Below are positions 34,211 through 43,789 of a stretch of 64,000 bases of DNA, in pieces. The position numbers and the translations under genes were made by a program. The DNA is from Filimonas lacunae (GTDB lineage: Bacteria > Bacteroidota > Bacteroidia > Chitinophagales > Chitinophagaceae), in assembly GCF_002355595.1 (NCBI RefSeq), contig NZ_AP017422.1, positions 372,001-436,000 on the forward strand, given 5' to 3'. Below the pieces are notes generated by a model. That model had not been told where the DNA came from, searched no databases, and worked only from the letters and a program-made list of their open reading frames with translations. How positions within the stretch are numbered: the stretch's first letter is position 1; each line of letters begins with the position of its first letter.

Positions 34211-34363
34211 TTACTGTGAAACGTTCATTAAAGGATGGGTTGCAGAAAGCTTGCCGGAACAAAGTGCAGCCAGGTACATAAAGCCACCTGTTTGGGTAAT
34301 CATAGTTAATAGTACTACACTGGTTATATGCAAAGCAATCGTAAAAATTTTTGTTAGTTTCAT
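34211..34363 (-). CDS. 50-aa membrane peptide, possible N-terminal remnant
   Basis: ATG at 34363, TAA ending at 34211. The peptide starts with a short basic part and one long hydrophobic helix (IFTIALHITSVVLLTMITQ), followed by GGFMYLAALCSGKLSATHP. The pattern 'LLTxxTQxGGxxYL' resembles the start of a longer Bacteroidota inner-membrane protein as I remember it, so this could be a truncated copy. It lies 21 nt upstream of arsR copy 2 on the same strand. Confidence 0.4.
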   Translation of the reverse strand: MKLTKIFTIALHITSVVLLTMITQTGGFMYLAALCSGKLSATHPLMNVSQ

Positions 34364-34441
34364 TGGTTTGGGGTTGAATACAAATAAAAGGGCCTACTGC
34401 CGCGCTAAAGATACAGTATTGTTGAAATGCTTGTATACCCC

Positions 34442-35413
34442 TTAATAAAGTTGCACTTTGCGCAGCAGTTCCTGCTCGTATTCTTTGGAAAAAGTAATTA
34501 CGCCCGAAGGCTGGCTAATAATTTTGTTTTCTTCCAGCCCCCTGTTCAGCCAGTTTTCCACAAAAGAAGCCGCATAACCATTGGTGCTTATTTCGTTATC
34601 GCTCAGCGCCAGCATTTGCGGGTACTCTTTCAGGTAATCGGTGGTGTCGTATACCTTTTGGTTTTGTGTATATAAATAAAACTGGATATCGTATACCAGG
34701 TACGACAGCTCATCTTCCTGCAGGGCAAAAGCGCCTTTATGATTGGTGAGTTGTAGCAGGATATTGCGCAAATGCCTGTCGAACGAAATATGCTTTTCCC
34801 GTTTCATATAGGTAAGCAGCGTGCTGGAAAAATTGCCGGTTCGTAAAATGCGCAGGGTGCTTTTCAGCTCTTCTTCCGATGTGTCAAAATATTCATCACT
34901 GATCAACCCTCTTACAAATTGCTCAAAGTTTTTGGCCAGCAGGGTTTTCTTAAAACCTGTTTCCTGCGACACATGCACTACGGCAGGCTCGTATTTACCA
35001 TTGTTGCTTTTGGTGTAATCCAGCATAATGATATCATGTCCGGCCGATGGGCAGGTACAAATGCAAATGCCAATATCTGGGTATCCCCATTCTTCTATCA
35101 TAAACCGGCTACCCAGGAGACCCAGCAGCGAATAGGGCTTGCTATCGCCAATGCTGTAAAAGCCGGAAATTTCCACATGGTCCTTCGCCCAGGATGTGGG
35201 CGTTCGGGTGGGGAAGCAGGTGTTGCACGGAATGCCACCATTGTGCATGCGCATAAAAGCGATGTAGGATGGTGGAAGCGGATAGCCGGTAGCTTGTTCT
35301 ACAGCGGCAATCATATCGTCCGAAGGGGGCTTTTCAATGTATTCCTTCAGTGCGTAGGCGGTATCTTCCCAAAAAGTTTCCAGCTCAAAATCGGCAAAAT
35401 ATTGTTTTTCCAT
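34442..35413 (-). CDS. SMI1/KNR4 family protein
   Basis: This cytoplasmic 323-aa protein has an N-terminal SMI1/KNR4 (SUKH-like) domain: MIAAVEQATGYPLPPSYIAFMRMHNGG, WGYPDIGICICTCPSAGHDIIMLDY and VVHVSQETGFKKTLLAKNFEQFV. The C-terminal 150 residues are alpha-helical and unassigned. SUKH proteins are often immunity proteins for nuclease-type polymorphic toxins, but there is no toxin gene next to it. It may be a lone immunity gene or may have a housekeeping role. Confidence 0.85.
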   Translation of the reverse strand: MEKQYFADFELETFWEDTAYALKEYIEKPPSDDMIAAVEQATGYPLPPSYIAFMRMHNGGIPCNTCFPTRTPTSWAKDHVEISGFYSIGDSKPYSLLGLLGSRFMIEEWGYPDIGICICTCPSAGHDIIMLDYTKSNNGKYEPAVVHVSQETGFKKTLLAKNFEQFVRGLISDEYFDTSEEELKSTLRILRTGNFSSTLLTYMKREKHISFDRHLRNILLQLTNHKGAFALQEDELSYLVYDIQFYLYTQNQKVYDTTDYLKEYPQMLALSDNEISTNGYAASFVENWLNRGLEENKIISQPSGVITFSKEYEQELLRKVQLY

Positions 35414-35706
35414 AAAGCGCAGATATTGATTTGAAGTTAAACAATTCGGTTGGTTTCCGTAACTAACAGGGAATCAGCCGTTTTAGCAAAAAGGCATTGC
35501 GTATACATGCGTGCCTATGCAGGCATGTTTGGTGAGAACAGCAGGGTTGGGTTCATGTGATGCAGCGATTACTTACTACTAATATAAGATATTTAATTAT
35601 ATGAAAATCAGGTTAGCAGGTTATGTTTATGCGATAGGAAAAAGAAGGCGATGGAATCCATCATATGTGTGTTTATATTTGAATAGTACCCATTGGAAAA
35701 ATACAT
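35414..35706. other. intergenic region (293 bp)
   Basis: This region separates the SMI1/KNR4 gene (minus) from the phosphatase gene (plus) and must hold both promoters. The only structure I see is an imperfect hairpin around 35505-35527 (CATGC with GCATG and an inner GCCT/AGGC). Confidence 0.4.
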
Positions 35707-36780
35707 ATGAAAACATTGCTATCTGTGCTGTTGCTGGCACCGTTCACTGCTTTTGCGCAGGAAATAGTTGACGGTCCGTATATCTATTATCAACAGGATT
35801 CTGCATTGATTAAAACAATATCACAGCAGGAAGATCTGTATAAGCCTGTAGTGAAACAAGTAGCTGTTGCTGCGCTAAATACGACTGTTATTACTGTAAA
35901 TGTGCCTGGAAATGCAGGCTGGACTTTTACCACACATATACAGCCGCACATTACCAGCCCTGATGTAAGTTATCCTGCTCCTGAAAAAATGTACCTGCTT
36001 TCGGATATTGAAGGGGAGTTTGCTGCCGGCCGGCAATTGCTGATAGCGGGTAAAGTAATAGATGAAAACTATAACTGGATTTTTGGCAAAGGCCACCTGG
36101 TAATAGCGGGCGATCTGTTTGACAGGGGGAAAGAAGTGTTGCCCTGGTTGTGGTTGTTGTATAGCCTGGAAGAAAAGGCAAAAGCAGCAGGCGGTATGGT
36201 GCATGTTATTTTAGGCAACCACGACATTATGCAGTTAAGCGGAGATTTCAGATATACCGAAGCTGCTTATTTTAAAAACGCCTGGCTGATGGGAAGAGAG
36301 CTGAGAAATGTGTTTGGCGAAGATGCGGAGCTGGGCAGATGGTTAAGAAGTAAAAATATTATAGAGAAAATAGGCAGTGTGCTGGTGATGCACGCCGGCC
36401 TTTCGCCGGAGATTACACGCAAGGGCATGAGCCTGCAAAGCATCAACGAAACCTGCCGGCCCTATTATGCTACTGCCCGTAAAGACCGACCTGAAAGCGT
36501 GAAATCATTTTTCGATGCCAATTCCCCTTTCTGGTACCGGGGTTATTTTACGGCACCTAAAGCCACGAAGGAGCAGGTAGATAGTTCGCTGCAATTATAT
36601 AATTGTAACACCATTGTGGTAGGCCATACTATCACAGACACTTCATTGGTAGTTTTGTATGATGGCAAAGTAATTGGCATTGATGTAAACGAACACGAAG
36701 GGCATCATGCTGCGCTGCTGATAGAGAATGGGCAGTTTTATGCAGTGGATGAGAAAGGCCGCCGGAAATTAATACCATAA
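35707..36780 (+). CDS. secreted Shewanella-like protein phosphatase (metallophosphoesterase)
   Basis: The 357-aa protein has a signal peptide (MKTLLSVLLLAPFTAFAQ). It carries the full calcineurin-like metal set in order: LLSDIEGEF (variant of GDxHG), VIAGDLFDRGKE (GDxxDRG), VILGNHDIM (GNHD), VLVMHAGLSPEI and VVGHTIT. This matches the SLP branch of PPP-type phosphatases. It is likely periplasmic and acts on phosphoproteins or small phosphoesters. It is a single gene. Confidence 0.9.
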   Translation: MKTLLSVLLLAPFTAFAQEIVDGPYIYYQQDSALIKTISQQEDLYKPVVKQVAVAALNTTVITVNVPGNAGWTFTTHIQPHITSPDVSYPAPEKMYLLSDIEGEFAAGRQLLIAGKVIDENYNWIFGKGHLVIAGDLFDRGKEVLPWLWLLYSLEEKAKAAGGMVHVILGNHDIMQLSGDFRYTEAAYFKNAWLMGRELRNVFGEDAELGRWLRSKNIIEKIGSVLVMHAGLSPEITRKGMSLQSINETCRPYYATARKDRPESVKSFFDANSPFWYRGYFTAPKATKEQVDSSLQLYNCNTIVVGHTITDTSLVVLYDGKVIGIDVNEHEGHHAALLIENGQFYAVDEKGRRKLIP

Positions 36781-36952
36781 TATTCTTCCTGGAAATGAGC
36801 GTTTAATCATGTAACTAAATGTGAATTTATTACTTCTTTTTCGTACAGGACTGTATGCCAGTGTGGTAGCAGCCCCCCGGGATAAGGGCCTTTATCCGGT
36901 CATTGATGTACGATTAGTTATATTATTTTTGTTGATGTATTAAGCGAATACC

Positions 36953-38269
36953 ATGAAAAAGATGCTGACTTATTGTGTTGTCATTACACTGTTCTCTTCC
37001 TGCTATAAAAAAGATGACAATTTGTACCCACCTATCGATACTGTATACACCAGCCTTACTATAAAAGTAAACGACACCTTACACCTGCGCGATATGTCAA
37101 CCGGATACACGATGATAGAAGTGTACAAGGGAATACCTGAAACAGATTTTGCTTACACGATAGTGGGATTAAGCGGCATGAAAAAAGAAGGGGATGTGCT
37201 TGTTTCCGGATCGGGTAAAATGGATAAATCGGGCAACTGCAGCATTAGTGTATATAATTATAACCTGATGAAGTATAAGGATGGGATGTTGCAGGTGGTA
37301 ATGTCGCTGGATAATGATGTGCAGTTGTTGGATACGGTTGTGAAAGAGGAATACGTGATCAGGGATTACCAGGATTTTGAGAGTATTCCTGTTTCCTTAT
37401 CCGACGGCTATGCAGATGAGGTGTATAAACAGGCACAGGATTTTGCTTTTCCTGCCATTGTTTACACCACTTCACCCATAGAGGGCGCTTTTAAAGGAGT
37501 ATATGATGGCCGGAATTATAAAATAACCAATTTAACCTGCGCTTCTGTAAAACGCGAGGTGTCGGGCAGTGTAGACAGGTTGGGTTTGTTTTCCAGCCTG
37601 GATTCTGGCAGCGTGGTAAAGAATGTGCGGCTGGAGTTAGGGACTGCCGGTATTGCTATGATAAACCAGGGTTATGCCGGCGGTATTGCCGCTGTTGCCA
37701 ATAAGGCGCTTATCAGCAACTGTTCTGTCAAAGGAAATATTACCGATGTAAGTAACAACGGGTTGGCTATTGCCGGAGGCATCGTAGGCAAGGGGGATAA
37801 TACCAGAATTATTGGCAGTTCGCACACGGGCACTATAAAAGGTACGCTGGTGGCAGGCATAGCGGGTGAAGCAGGCAATACCACCGTGGGCTACTGTTAT
37901 CACAATGGCATAGTGGATGCGGGTACGGGCGGGGGCATTGTGGGGCAATTAACTGCCACCAATGGTGTATCTGGTGTAAAAATTCACGACTCTTATGTAT
38001 TTGCCGCCGACCTGCTGAATGAGATAAACTTCTCTGCTATATACTATACCGGTAATGCTGCTGTCATTGCTGAGGTTACTAATTGTTTTGCCAATATAGG
38101 TAAAGTGCAAAGCGGTGCTACCCTGTACACCGCTGCTGATGAACTGAATGCGCAGCTATTGGAAATAACCGCCACAGATGTACCCGAAGGCGTTACCCTG
38201 CCGGCAGATGGAAAGCCTTATAAAGCGGCTACAGATGCTACACAGCCCATGGTGCTGTGGTGGCAGTAG
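36953..38269 (+). CDS. lipoprotein with GLUG-like repeats
   Basis: The 438-aa protein has a lipobox (VVITLFSSCYKKDD). The C-terminal half has GLUG/M26-like elements: FKGVYDGRNYKITNLT, GLFSSLDSGSVVKNVRL, GGIAAVANKALISNCSVKG, GGIVGKGDNTRIIGSSHTG and GGIVGQLTATNGVSG. These are expected to form a right-handed beta-helix or stacked beta structure used in adhesion. The N-terminal half is unassigned. The gene ends 30 nt before the cyclophilin ATG. Confidence 0.82.
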   Translation: MKKMLTYCVVITLFSSCYKKDDNLYPPIDTVYTSLTIKVNDTLHLRDMSTGYTMIEVYKGIPETDFAYTIVGLSGMKKEGDVLVSGSGKMDKSGNCSISVYNYNLMKYKDGMLQVVMSLDNDVQLLDTVVKEEYVIRDYQDFESIPVSLSDGYADEVYKQAQDFAFPAIVYTTSPIEGAFKGVYDGRNYKITNLTCASVKREVSGSVDRLGLFSSLDSGSVVKNVRLELGTAGIAMINQGYAGGIAAVANKALISNCSVKGNITDVSNNGLAIAGGIVGKGDNTRIIGSSHTGTIKGTLVAGIAGEAGNTTVGYCYHNGIVDAGTGGGIVGQLTATNGVSGVKIHDSYVFAADLLNEINFSAIYYTGNAAVIAEVTNCFANIGKVQSGATLYTAADELNAQLLEITATDVPEGVTLPADGKPYKAATDATQPMVLWWQ

Positions 38270-38299
38270 CGTATATTGTGCCAGGTAAACTGGTTTCGT

Positions 38300-38938
38300 A
38301 TGCTAAAATATATAGGGTGTTTATTGTTTTTGTTATGGGGCACACTGGCCCATGCACAATCGGTAAGGGTACGTTTTACTACCAGTAAAGGCAGCTTTAC
38401 AGTAATGTTATATGATTCCACTCCACACCATAGGGATATGTTTGTAAAAGCCGTGCAAAAAGGCGTATATCAGCAGGCGTTGTTTAACCGCGTTATTAAA
38501 GGATTTGTGAACCAGGGCGGTGAGCTGGACGATTCTATCCTGCTGAGGGAGCAGCAACATCCGGAACAGAAAATACAACGTTTTCCGGCGGAAATAAAAC
38601 CCTCCTGTTTTCATAAGAAAGGTGCATTGGGGGCTGGCAGAGATGATAACCCGGAAAAGGCTTCTTTTTTTACGCAGATCTATTTTGTAATAGGAAAGAA
38701 ATATACCGATGCGCAACTGGATTCGGTAGAAAGGAAAACCGGGGTAGCCATTTCTGCCACTCGCAGGGCTGTATATAAAAATATAGGTGGTATACCGCGG
38801 CTGGATGGCGATTACACTATTTTTGGCGAAATAACCAATGGCTTAGAAATAATAGAATCTATTAATAATGTTCCCACCAATAAGCAGGATGTTCCTATGG
38901 TACCGGTAACGTTTTCTGTAAAAGTGTTGAAACATTAG
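38300..38938 (+). CDS. periplasmic cyclophilin-type peptidyl-prolyl isomerase
   Basis: The product is 212 aa from the ATG at 38300, which gives a clean signal peptide (MLKYIGCLLFLLWGTLAHAQ); an in-frame ATG at 38276 is less suitable. Cyclophilin signatures are RFTTSKGSFTVMLYDSTPHHRDMFV, LFNRVIKGFVNQGGELDD (the catalytic Arg and FxxQGG) and DYTIFGEITNGLEIIESI. It catalyses prolyl cis-trans isomerisation during folding of envelope proteins. It follows the GLUG-like gene closely and may be co-transcribed with it. Confidence 0.92.
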   Translation: MLKYIGCLLFLLWGTLAHAQSVRVRFTTSKGSFTVMLYDSTPHHRDMFVKAVQKGVYQQALFNRVIKGFVNQGGELDDSILLREQQHPEQKIQRFPAEIKPSCFHKKGALGAGRDDNPEKASFFTQIYFVIGKKYTDAQLDSVERKTGVAISATRRAVYKNIGGIPRLDGDYTIFGEITNGLEIIESINNVPTNKQDVPMVPVTFSVKVLKH

Positions 38939-39018
38939 TGGTGTTCGGTTGAGTTGTTTACTATAAGTTAATGTTTGTATAAAAATATTATTATATTAAT
39001 TTGTAGAAAACCAATTCA

Positions 39019-40365
39019 ATGAGCATGAAACACCACTTGCTGGCACTGGTTGCCATCAGCTTTCTTGTTTTACCTGCGTGTAAAAAACAAGATATTACCT
39101 TGCCTGACGCCAACACCCAACGCCAGGCATCTACCGAAGCTACCGTTACCCTCTCTGAAACATTTGAATCCGGCACTAAAGCAGCTTATGCAGCTGCGGA
39201 TGTAACATTAAGCAGTGGTAGCTGGAACCTGTCGGATGCATTGATAGGCAACACTTCCAGTGATGCTAAAAACGGCACCCAATCTATCCGCATTCGCAAC
39301 ACGGGCGCAGCTACTATGAATTTTAATGCCACCGGTGGTGCTACCAGCATTACAGTAGCCCACGCACTCTATGGTTCTGACGGAAGCAGTACCTGGCAGT
39401 TATGGATTTCAACAGACGGTGGTTCTACCTACACACAAACAGGTAGCACTATTACCACTTCGTCTGCCACTTTACAAACGGCTACTTTTACCGTAAGCCT
39501 CAGTGGTAACTTCCGTGTTTCTATCCGCAAAGTATCCGGCGGTACTAACCGTATTAATATCGATGATATTACTGCCAGCACCGGCACTACATCGGGCGGT
39601 GGAGGTTCTTCTGCTACCGACAACAGCAACCTCATGCTGGGTAACCCCAGTGGTGCAGTTGCAGGAGTAGCTTACACTACCAATTACCTGATGGATAAAA
39701 CCTATTACACTTCTTCTTATAACAGTGTACGCGGTACGCCTAACTGGGTAAGCTGGCATATTGGTTCTGCTGATTTAGGCAGCGCCAGCAGGCAGGACGA
39801 TTTCAGGGCAGATGCAGCTTTACCAACTGGCTGGTACCAGGTAGGCAGCACCAGCTATTCCGGTAGCGGCTTTGACAGGGGGCATAACTGTCCTTCGGCC
39901 GATCGCACGGCCAGCGTAACTGCCAATAGTGCTACTTTTTTAATGACTAATATGATACCACAGGCCCCGCAAAACAACCAGCAAACCTGGGCTAATATGG
40001 AAAATGATATCCGTGCATTGGTTACCGCAGGTAACGAAGTGTATGTGATTATGGGTAGCTATGGCACGGGTGGCACCGGAAGCAATGGCTCGGCAACTAC
40101 TATAGACAATGGTCATGTAACAGTGCCTTCTAATGTATGGAAGGTGGTGGTAGTGTTAAGCAATGGTAACAATGATTTAAGCAGAATCACCACTTCTACC
40201 CGCGTTATTGCTGTAAATACACCGAATATTAACACCGTAAGCAGCACCTGGAAATCGTACCGTACCTCTGTAAATGCCATTGAATCAGCTACAGGATACG
40301 ATCTGTTATCTAATGTGCCTACAGCAATTCAAAACGTTATTGAAGCGCAGGTAGATAACCTGTAA
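39019..40365 (+). CDS. secreted DNA/RNA non-specific endonuclease (NUC family) lipoprotein
   Basis: The 448-aa protein has a lipobox (VLPACKKQD). Residues 45-190 form a beta-sandwich domain (SETFESGTKAAYAAADVTL, RIRNTGAATMNF, FRVSIRKVSGGTNRINIDDI). A Gly/Ser linker (TSGGGGSS) follows. The NUC domain has the catalytic His in DRGHNCPSADR (about 286-296) and the Mg-binding Asn in MTNMIPQAPQNNQQTWANMENDI. It cleaves extracellular DNA and RNA at the cell surface, probably for phosphate and nucleoside supply. A strong terminator follows. Confidence 0.93.
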   Translation: MSMKHHLLALVAISFLVLPACKKQDITLPDANTQRQASTEATVTLSETFESGTKAAYAAADVTLSSGSWNLSDALIGNTSSDAKNGTQSIRIRNTGAATMNFNATGGATSITVAHALYGSDGSSTWQLWISTDGGSTYTQTGSTITTSSATLQTATFTVSLSGNFRVSIRKVSGGTNRINIDDITASTGTTSGGGGSSATDNSNLMLGNPSGAVAGVAYTTNYLMDKTYYTSSYNSVRGTPNWVSWHIGSADLGSASRQDDFRADAALPTGWYQVGSTSYSGSGFDRGHNCPSADRTASVTANSATFLMTNMIPQAPQNNQQTWANMENDIRALVTAGNEVYVIMGSYGTGGTGSNGSATTIDNGHVTVPSNVWKVVVVLSNGNNDLSRITTSTRVIAVNTPNINTVSSTWKSYRTSVNAIESATGYDLLSNVPTAIQNVIEAQVDNL

Positions 40366-40390
40366 TCAACACAAACAACCACACTATGCA

Positions 40391-40423
40391 ACAGGCCTTA
40401 CTGCGTTTAGCAGTAGGGCCTGT
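40391..40423 (+). terminator. terminator after the nuclease gene
   Basis: ACAGGCCTTACTGC pairs with GCAGTAGGGCCTGT (14 bp, one G-U) around GTTTA, followed by TTGCTTG. Confidence 0.75.
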
Positions 40424-40797
40424 TTGCTTGATGGGCTGCAGGGCTGGTATTATTTATCAGCTCCCGAACTATTAGCCATGTGGCATTATTTTAACAGCAT
40501 ATGCTTTAAAGTATCGGAGTGATGCGGAGGTTTTTTCATATGTTTTTAAAGGCTGACAAGTTTAGTATCAGGAGTGTTGCACAATAGTAGCAAAAAAGTA
40601 AAATACGCTAAATAGCATAGTCGTATCGTTAAATAAGTTGTTTATATATACCAGCGAGAATCTAATTACAAATAGTTAATATATGGTAATTCTTTTATCC
40701 CGCACAGAGTAATTTAGAATGACCAAATAAACATGAAAAAAAGATTGCTGTACTAGAATGCCATTGTATTAATTTATTATTCATCTAACTACTAATT
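40424..40797 (+). other. AT-rich region upstream of the orphan susC
   Basis: 374 bp without a gene. The second half is very AT-rich (40560-40797). It presumably holds the promoter of the susC/susD pair. I could not place a convincing TTTG plus TAnnTTTG pair, and I see no sigma/anti-sigma gene or RNA. Confidence 0.4.
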
Positions 40798-43779
40798 ATG
40801 AGAAAGTATAAGTGGAATCTGCTTGTATTCGCTTTGCTATGCGCGCTATCATTATGTAGTGGGCAACTACTGGCACAAAAGCCTGTTTCCGGAATAGTTA
40901 AAGATAAAAACAGTGTACCGCTACGAGGTGTTTCTGTTTTCATTAAAGGAAAAACCAATGGAGTGGTAACCAACGACTCTGGCCGGTATACTATCACGGT
41001 AATGCCTGGCGATAACACCCTGGTGTTTTCTGCAACAGGCTTTAAAACTGTAGAAACCAGTGTGGAAGCTTTAGCGGAAGCAGGCGTGGTGTTAAACGAC
41101 GACTATGCTAAACTGGATGAGGTAGTGGTGGTGGGTTATGGAACCCAAAAGCGCCGCGAAGTTACCGGTGCGGTAGCTACCATTAAAGCCGAAAATTTTA
41201 CGGCAGGTGCCATACGGGATGTGTCGGAAGCTATACGCGGTAAGGTGGCTGGTTTAAATATCACTACCGGTTCGGGCAACCCATCCGATGGTTCTGAAAT
41301 AAATTTAAGAGGTTTTGCTTCATTACAGGGTAGCACTGCTCCATTAATATTAATTAATGGTATACCTGGTGGTTTTAACACGGTAGCGCCGGAAGATATT
41401 GCTTCTATTGATGTATTAAAAGACGCTTCTGCTGCGGCTATTTACGGTACCAGGGGCGCTAATGGTGTTATTTTAATTACCACTAAATCGGCAGGTAGCG
41501 AAGTGCCTACCACTGTTACCTATACAGGTTACGGATCGGTATCGTCATTTGCTAAAAAAGCCAAATTTTTAACGGCCGATAAAATGCGCAGCCTGAAGGC
41601 GCAAGGGGTTTCTATGAATATGACCGACCTGGGTAACTCGGTAAACTGGTTAGATTCTATTTCCCAAACAGGCAATATGCATAACCACAACCTGAGCCTG
41701 AAAGGCGGCAACCGCCGCTCCAGCTATGTAGCCAACGTCAACTACAATAAACAGAACGGTGTGTTTAAGAAAACGTTCAATGAAGAGTTGAAGGTGTCAC
41801 TGGATTTATATCACTATATGTTTAACGACAGAGTGAAACTGAACATGAACGTGATAAGGGCTTATCAGAAAGTAAGCGCGGTGAATGCTTTGTTTGCAGG
41901 CATCGGCGCTATTGACAACCCTTACAGGCAGGCAGTGAACCACAATCCTACCGACACTGTTCGCAATGCAGATGGTAGCTGGCACGAATCTACAACGCCT
42001 ATGCAGTACTATAACCCGCTGGCTTTAATTAATGAAACGAGGGGTGAAACTACTACCGACTGGACGCGTTTTGCTGGTAATATAGGTGTGAATATCCTGA
42101 AAGGATGGGATGTTAATTTATTGCTGAGCACACACAGAACTTCGGGCTATGGCGGCTATTACAAAACCTGGCAGCACTATACCACTACGCTGAATAATAT
42201 GAATGGTGTGGCATCGTTAAGCACCAGCCGTAGTAAAACAGATAACCTGGAGTTTACTACCACTTACCGTAAAAACCTGGGTTTACACCAGTTTACTTTA
42301 TTGGGTGGCTATAGCTATCAGTATTATGTTACCGATGGCTTTGGTGCGTATAACTATAATTTTCAGAATGATGTGTTTTCTTATAACAATATAGGTGCAG
42401 GGTTGGCCATTCAGGATAACCGGGCTTCTATGAACAGTTATAAGAACAGTAACAAGCTGGTAGGTTTTCTGGGGCGTCTTAACTACGCCTTTGACAACAG
42501 GTTTAACCTGATGGCCAGTTTAAGAAGAGAAGGCTCTTCCAAGTTTGGAGCAAACCATAAGTGGGGTAATTTCTCGTCTGTATCTGCCGGATGGACCATC
42601 AGCAATGAAGCCTTTATGAAAAATGTAAGAGGCATCAACCTGTTAAAACTAAGGGCGGGATGGGGTGTAACAGGTATTGCGCCTTCCAGTTCTTACCTGT
42701 CGCTGAGTACTTATGTTTATAGCGGTTTATACCAGAATGGCGATGATCTTATTTACACGTTGAAGCCAGGTAGCAACCCTAACCCCGATTTACGTTGGGA
42801 AAAGTCAACCGAATTGAACATTGGTTTGGATTTCTCCCTGTTAAACGACAGGTTAAGTGGTAGTGTGGATGTGTACGATAAACAAACAAAAGATTTGTTA
42901 TGGGAGTATCCTGTACCTACACCGCCTAACTTTTATAGCACCACCATTGCGAATGTGGGCAAAATCAGTAACAAGGGAGTTGAGATACTGTTAAATGCAG
43001 TGCCGGTAAAAACAAAGAATTTCAGATGGAATGCGTCACTTACCGTATCGCACAATACGAACAAGCTGTTGAGCCTTTCTAACGATTTGTATAAGATCGA
43101 TAAAGACAGGTTGGATTATGGTGCTATTACCGAACCTATTTCTATGAATTCACATAGAATAGATGTAGGCAAATCGCTGGGTAATTTTTATGGATTTAAA
43201 GCGGTGGATGTTACCGACGACGGCTATTGGATTGTAGAAGCGGCAGATGGTAAGCGTAAAAAACTGGAAACTACCATGTATACCCAGGATGAGTATAAGC
43301 AATACCTGGGCAATGGCTTACCTAAGTTTACAGGCGGATTCTCCAACACCTTTACCTATAAGCGTTTTGATTTAGGCGTAGTGTTGACTGGTGCTTTTGG
43401 ATACAAAATTCTGAACGGTCAAAGAATGTTCTACGAAAACCCTACCATACAATATAACGTGCTCGAAAGTGCTTACGATAAGGTGTTTGGTAAAGCGGTG
43501 CTGAAAAACCCACAGGCATTTGTAAGCTACTATCTCGAAAATGGCAACTATGTAAAAGTGGATAATATCACTTTCGGTTATTCACCTAAGCTGGTGCCTA
43601 ATAAATACATCAAATCATTGAGAATGTATGCGAGTGGCTCTAACCTGGGATATTTTACCAGCTACAAGGGAATTGATCCGGAAATTGCCCGTCCCGATCC
43701 TAAAACAGCAGGTATCGACGACCGGAATAAATATCCAACTATCAAAACCTTTACAGTGGGTGTAATTGCAACTTTTTAA
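40798..43779 (+). CDS. SusC/RagA-type TonB-dependent receptor without STN domain
   Basis: The 993-aa outer-membrane importer has a signal peptide ending GQLLAQ. A carboxypeptidase-regulatory-like domain comes first (about 27-105; VSGIVKDKNSVPLRGVSVFIKG). The plug follows (EVVVVGYGTQKRREVTGAV, DVLKDASAAAIYGTRGANGVILITTK), then the barrel, which ends VGVIATF. There is no STN domain and no sigma/FecR pair directly upstream, so expression must be controlled otherwise. Its SusD partner starts 10 nt downstream. Confidence 0.95.
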   Translation: MRKYKWNLLVFALLCALSLCSGQLLAQKPVSGIVKDKNSVPLRGVSVFIKGKTNGVVTNDSGRYTITVMPGDNTLVFSATGFKTVETSVEALAEAGVVLNDDYAKLDEVVVVGYGTQKRREVTGAVATIKAENFTAGAIRDVSEAIRGKVAGLNITTGSGNPSDGSEINLRGFASLQGSTAPLILINGIPGGFNTVAPEDIASIDVLKDASAAAIYGTRGANGVILITTKSAGSEVPTTVTYTGYGSVSSFAKKAKFLTADKMRSLKAQGVSMNMTDLGNSVNWLDSISQTGNMHNHNLSLKGGNRRSSYVANVNYNKQNGVFKKTFNEELKVSLDLYHYMFNDRVKLNMNVIRAYQKVSAVNALFAGIGAIDNPYRQAVNHNPTDTVRNADGSWHESTTPMQYYNPLALINETRGETTTDWTRFAGNIGVNILKGWDVNLLLSTHRTSGYGGYYKTWQHYTTTLNNMNGVASLSTSRSKTDNLEFTTTYRKNLGLHQFTLLGGYSYQYYVTDGFGAYNYNFQNDVFSYNNIGAGLAIQDNRASMNSYKNSNKLVGFLGRLNYAFDNRFNLMASLRREGSSKFGANHKWGNFSSVSAGWTISNEAFMKNVRGINLLKLRAGWGVTGIAPSSSYLSLSTYVYSGLYQNGDDLIYTLKPGSNPNPDLRWEKSTELNIGLDFSLLNDRLSGSVDVYDKQTKDLLWEYPVPTPPNFYSTTIANVGKISNKGVEILLNAVPVKTKNFRWNASLTVSHNTNKLLSLSNDLYKIDKDRLDYGAITEPISMNSHRIDVGKSLGNFYGFKAVDVTDDGYWIVEAADGKRKKLETTMYTQDEYKQYLGNGLPKFTGGFSNTFTYKRFDLGVVLTGAFGYKILNGQRMFYENPTIQYNVLESAYDKVFGKAVLKNPQAFVSYYLENGNYVKVDNITFGYSPKLVPNKYIKSLRMYASGSNLGYFTSYKGIDPEIARPDPKTAGIDDRNKYPTIKTFTVGVIATF

Positions 43780-43789
43780 ACTTACTACA

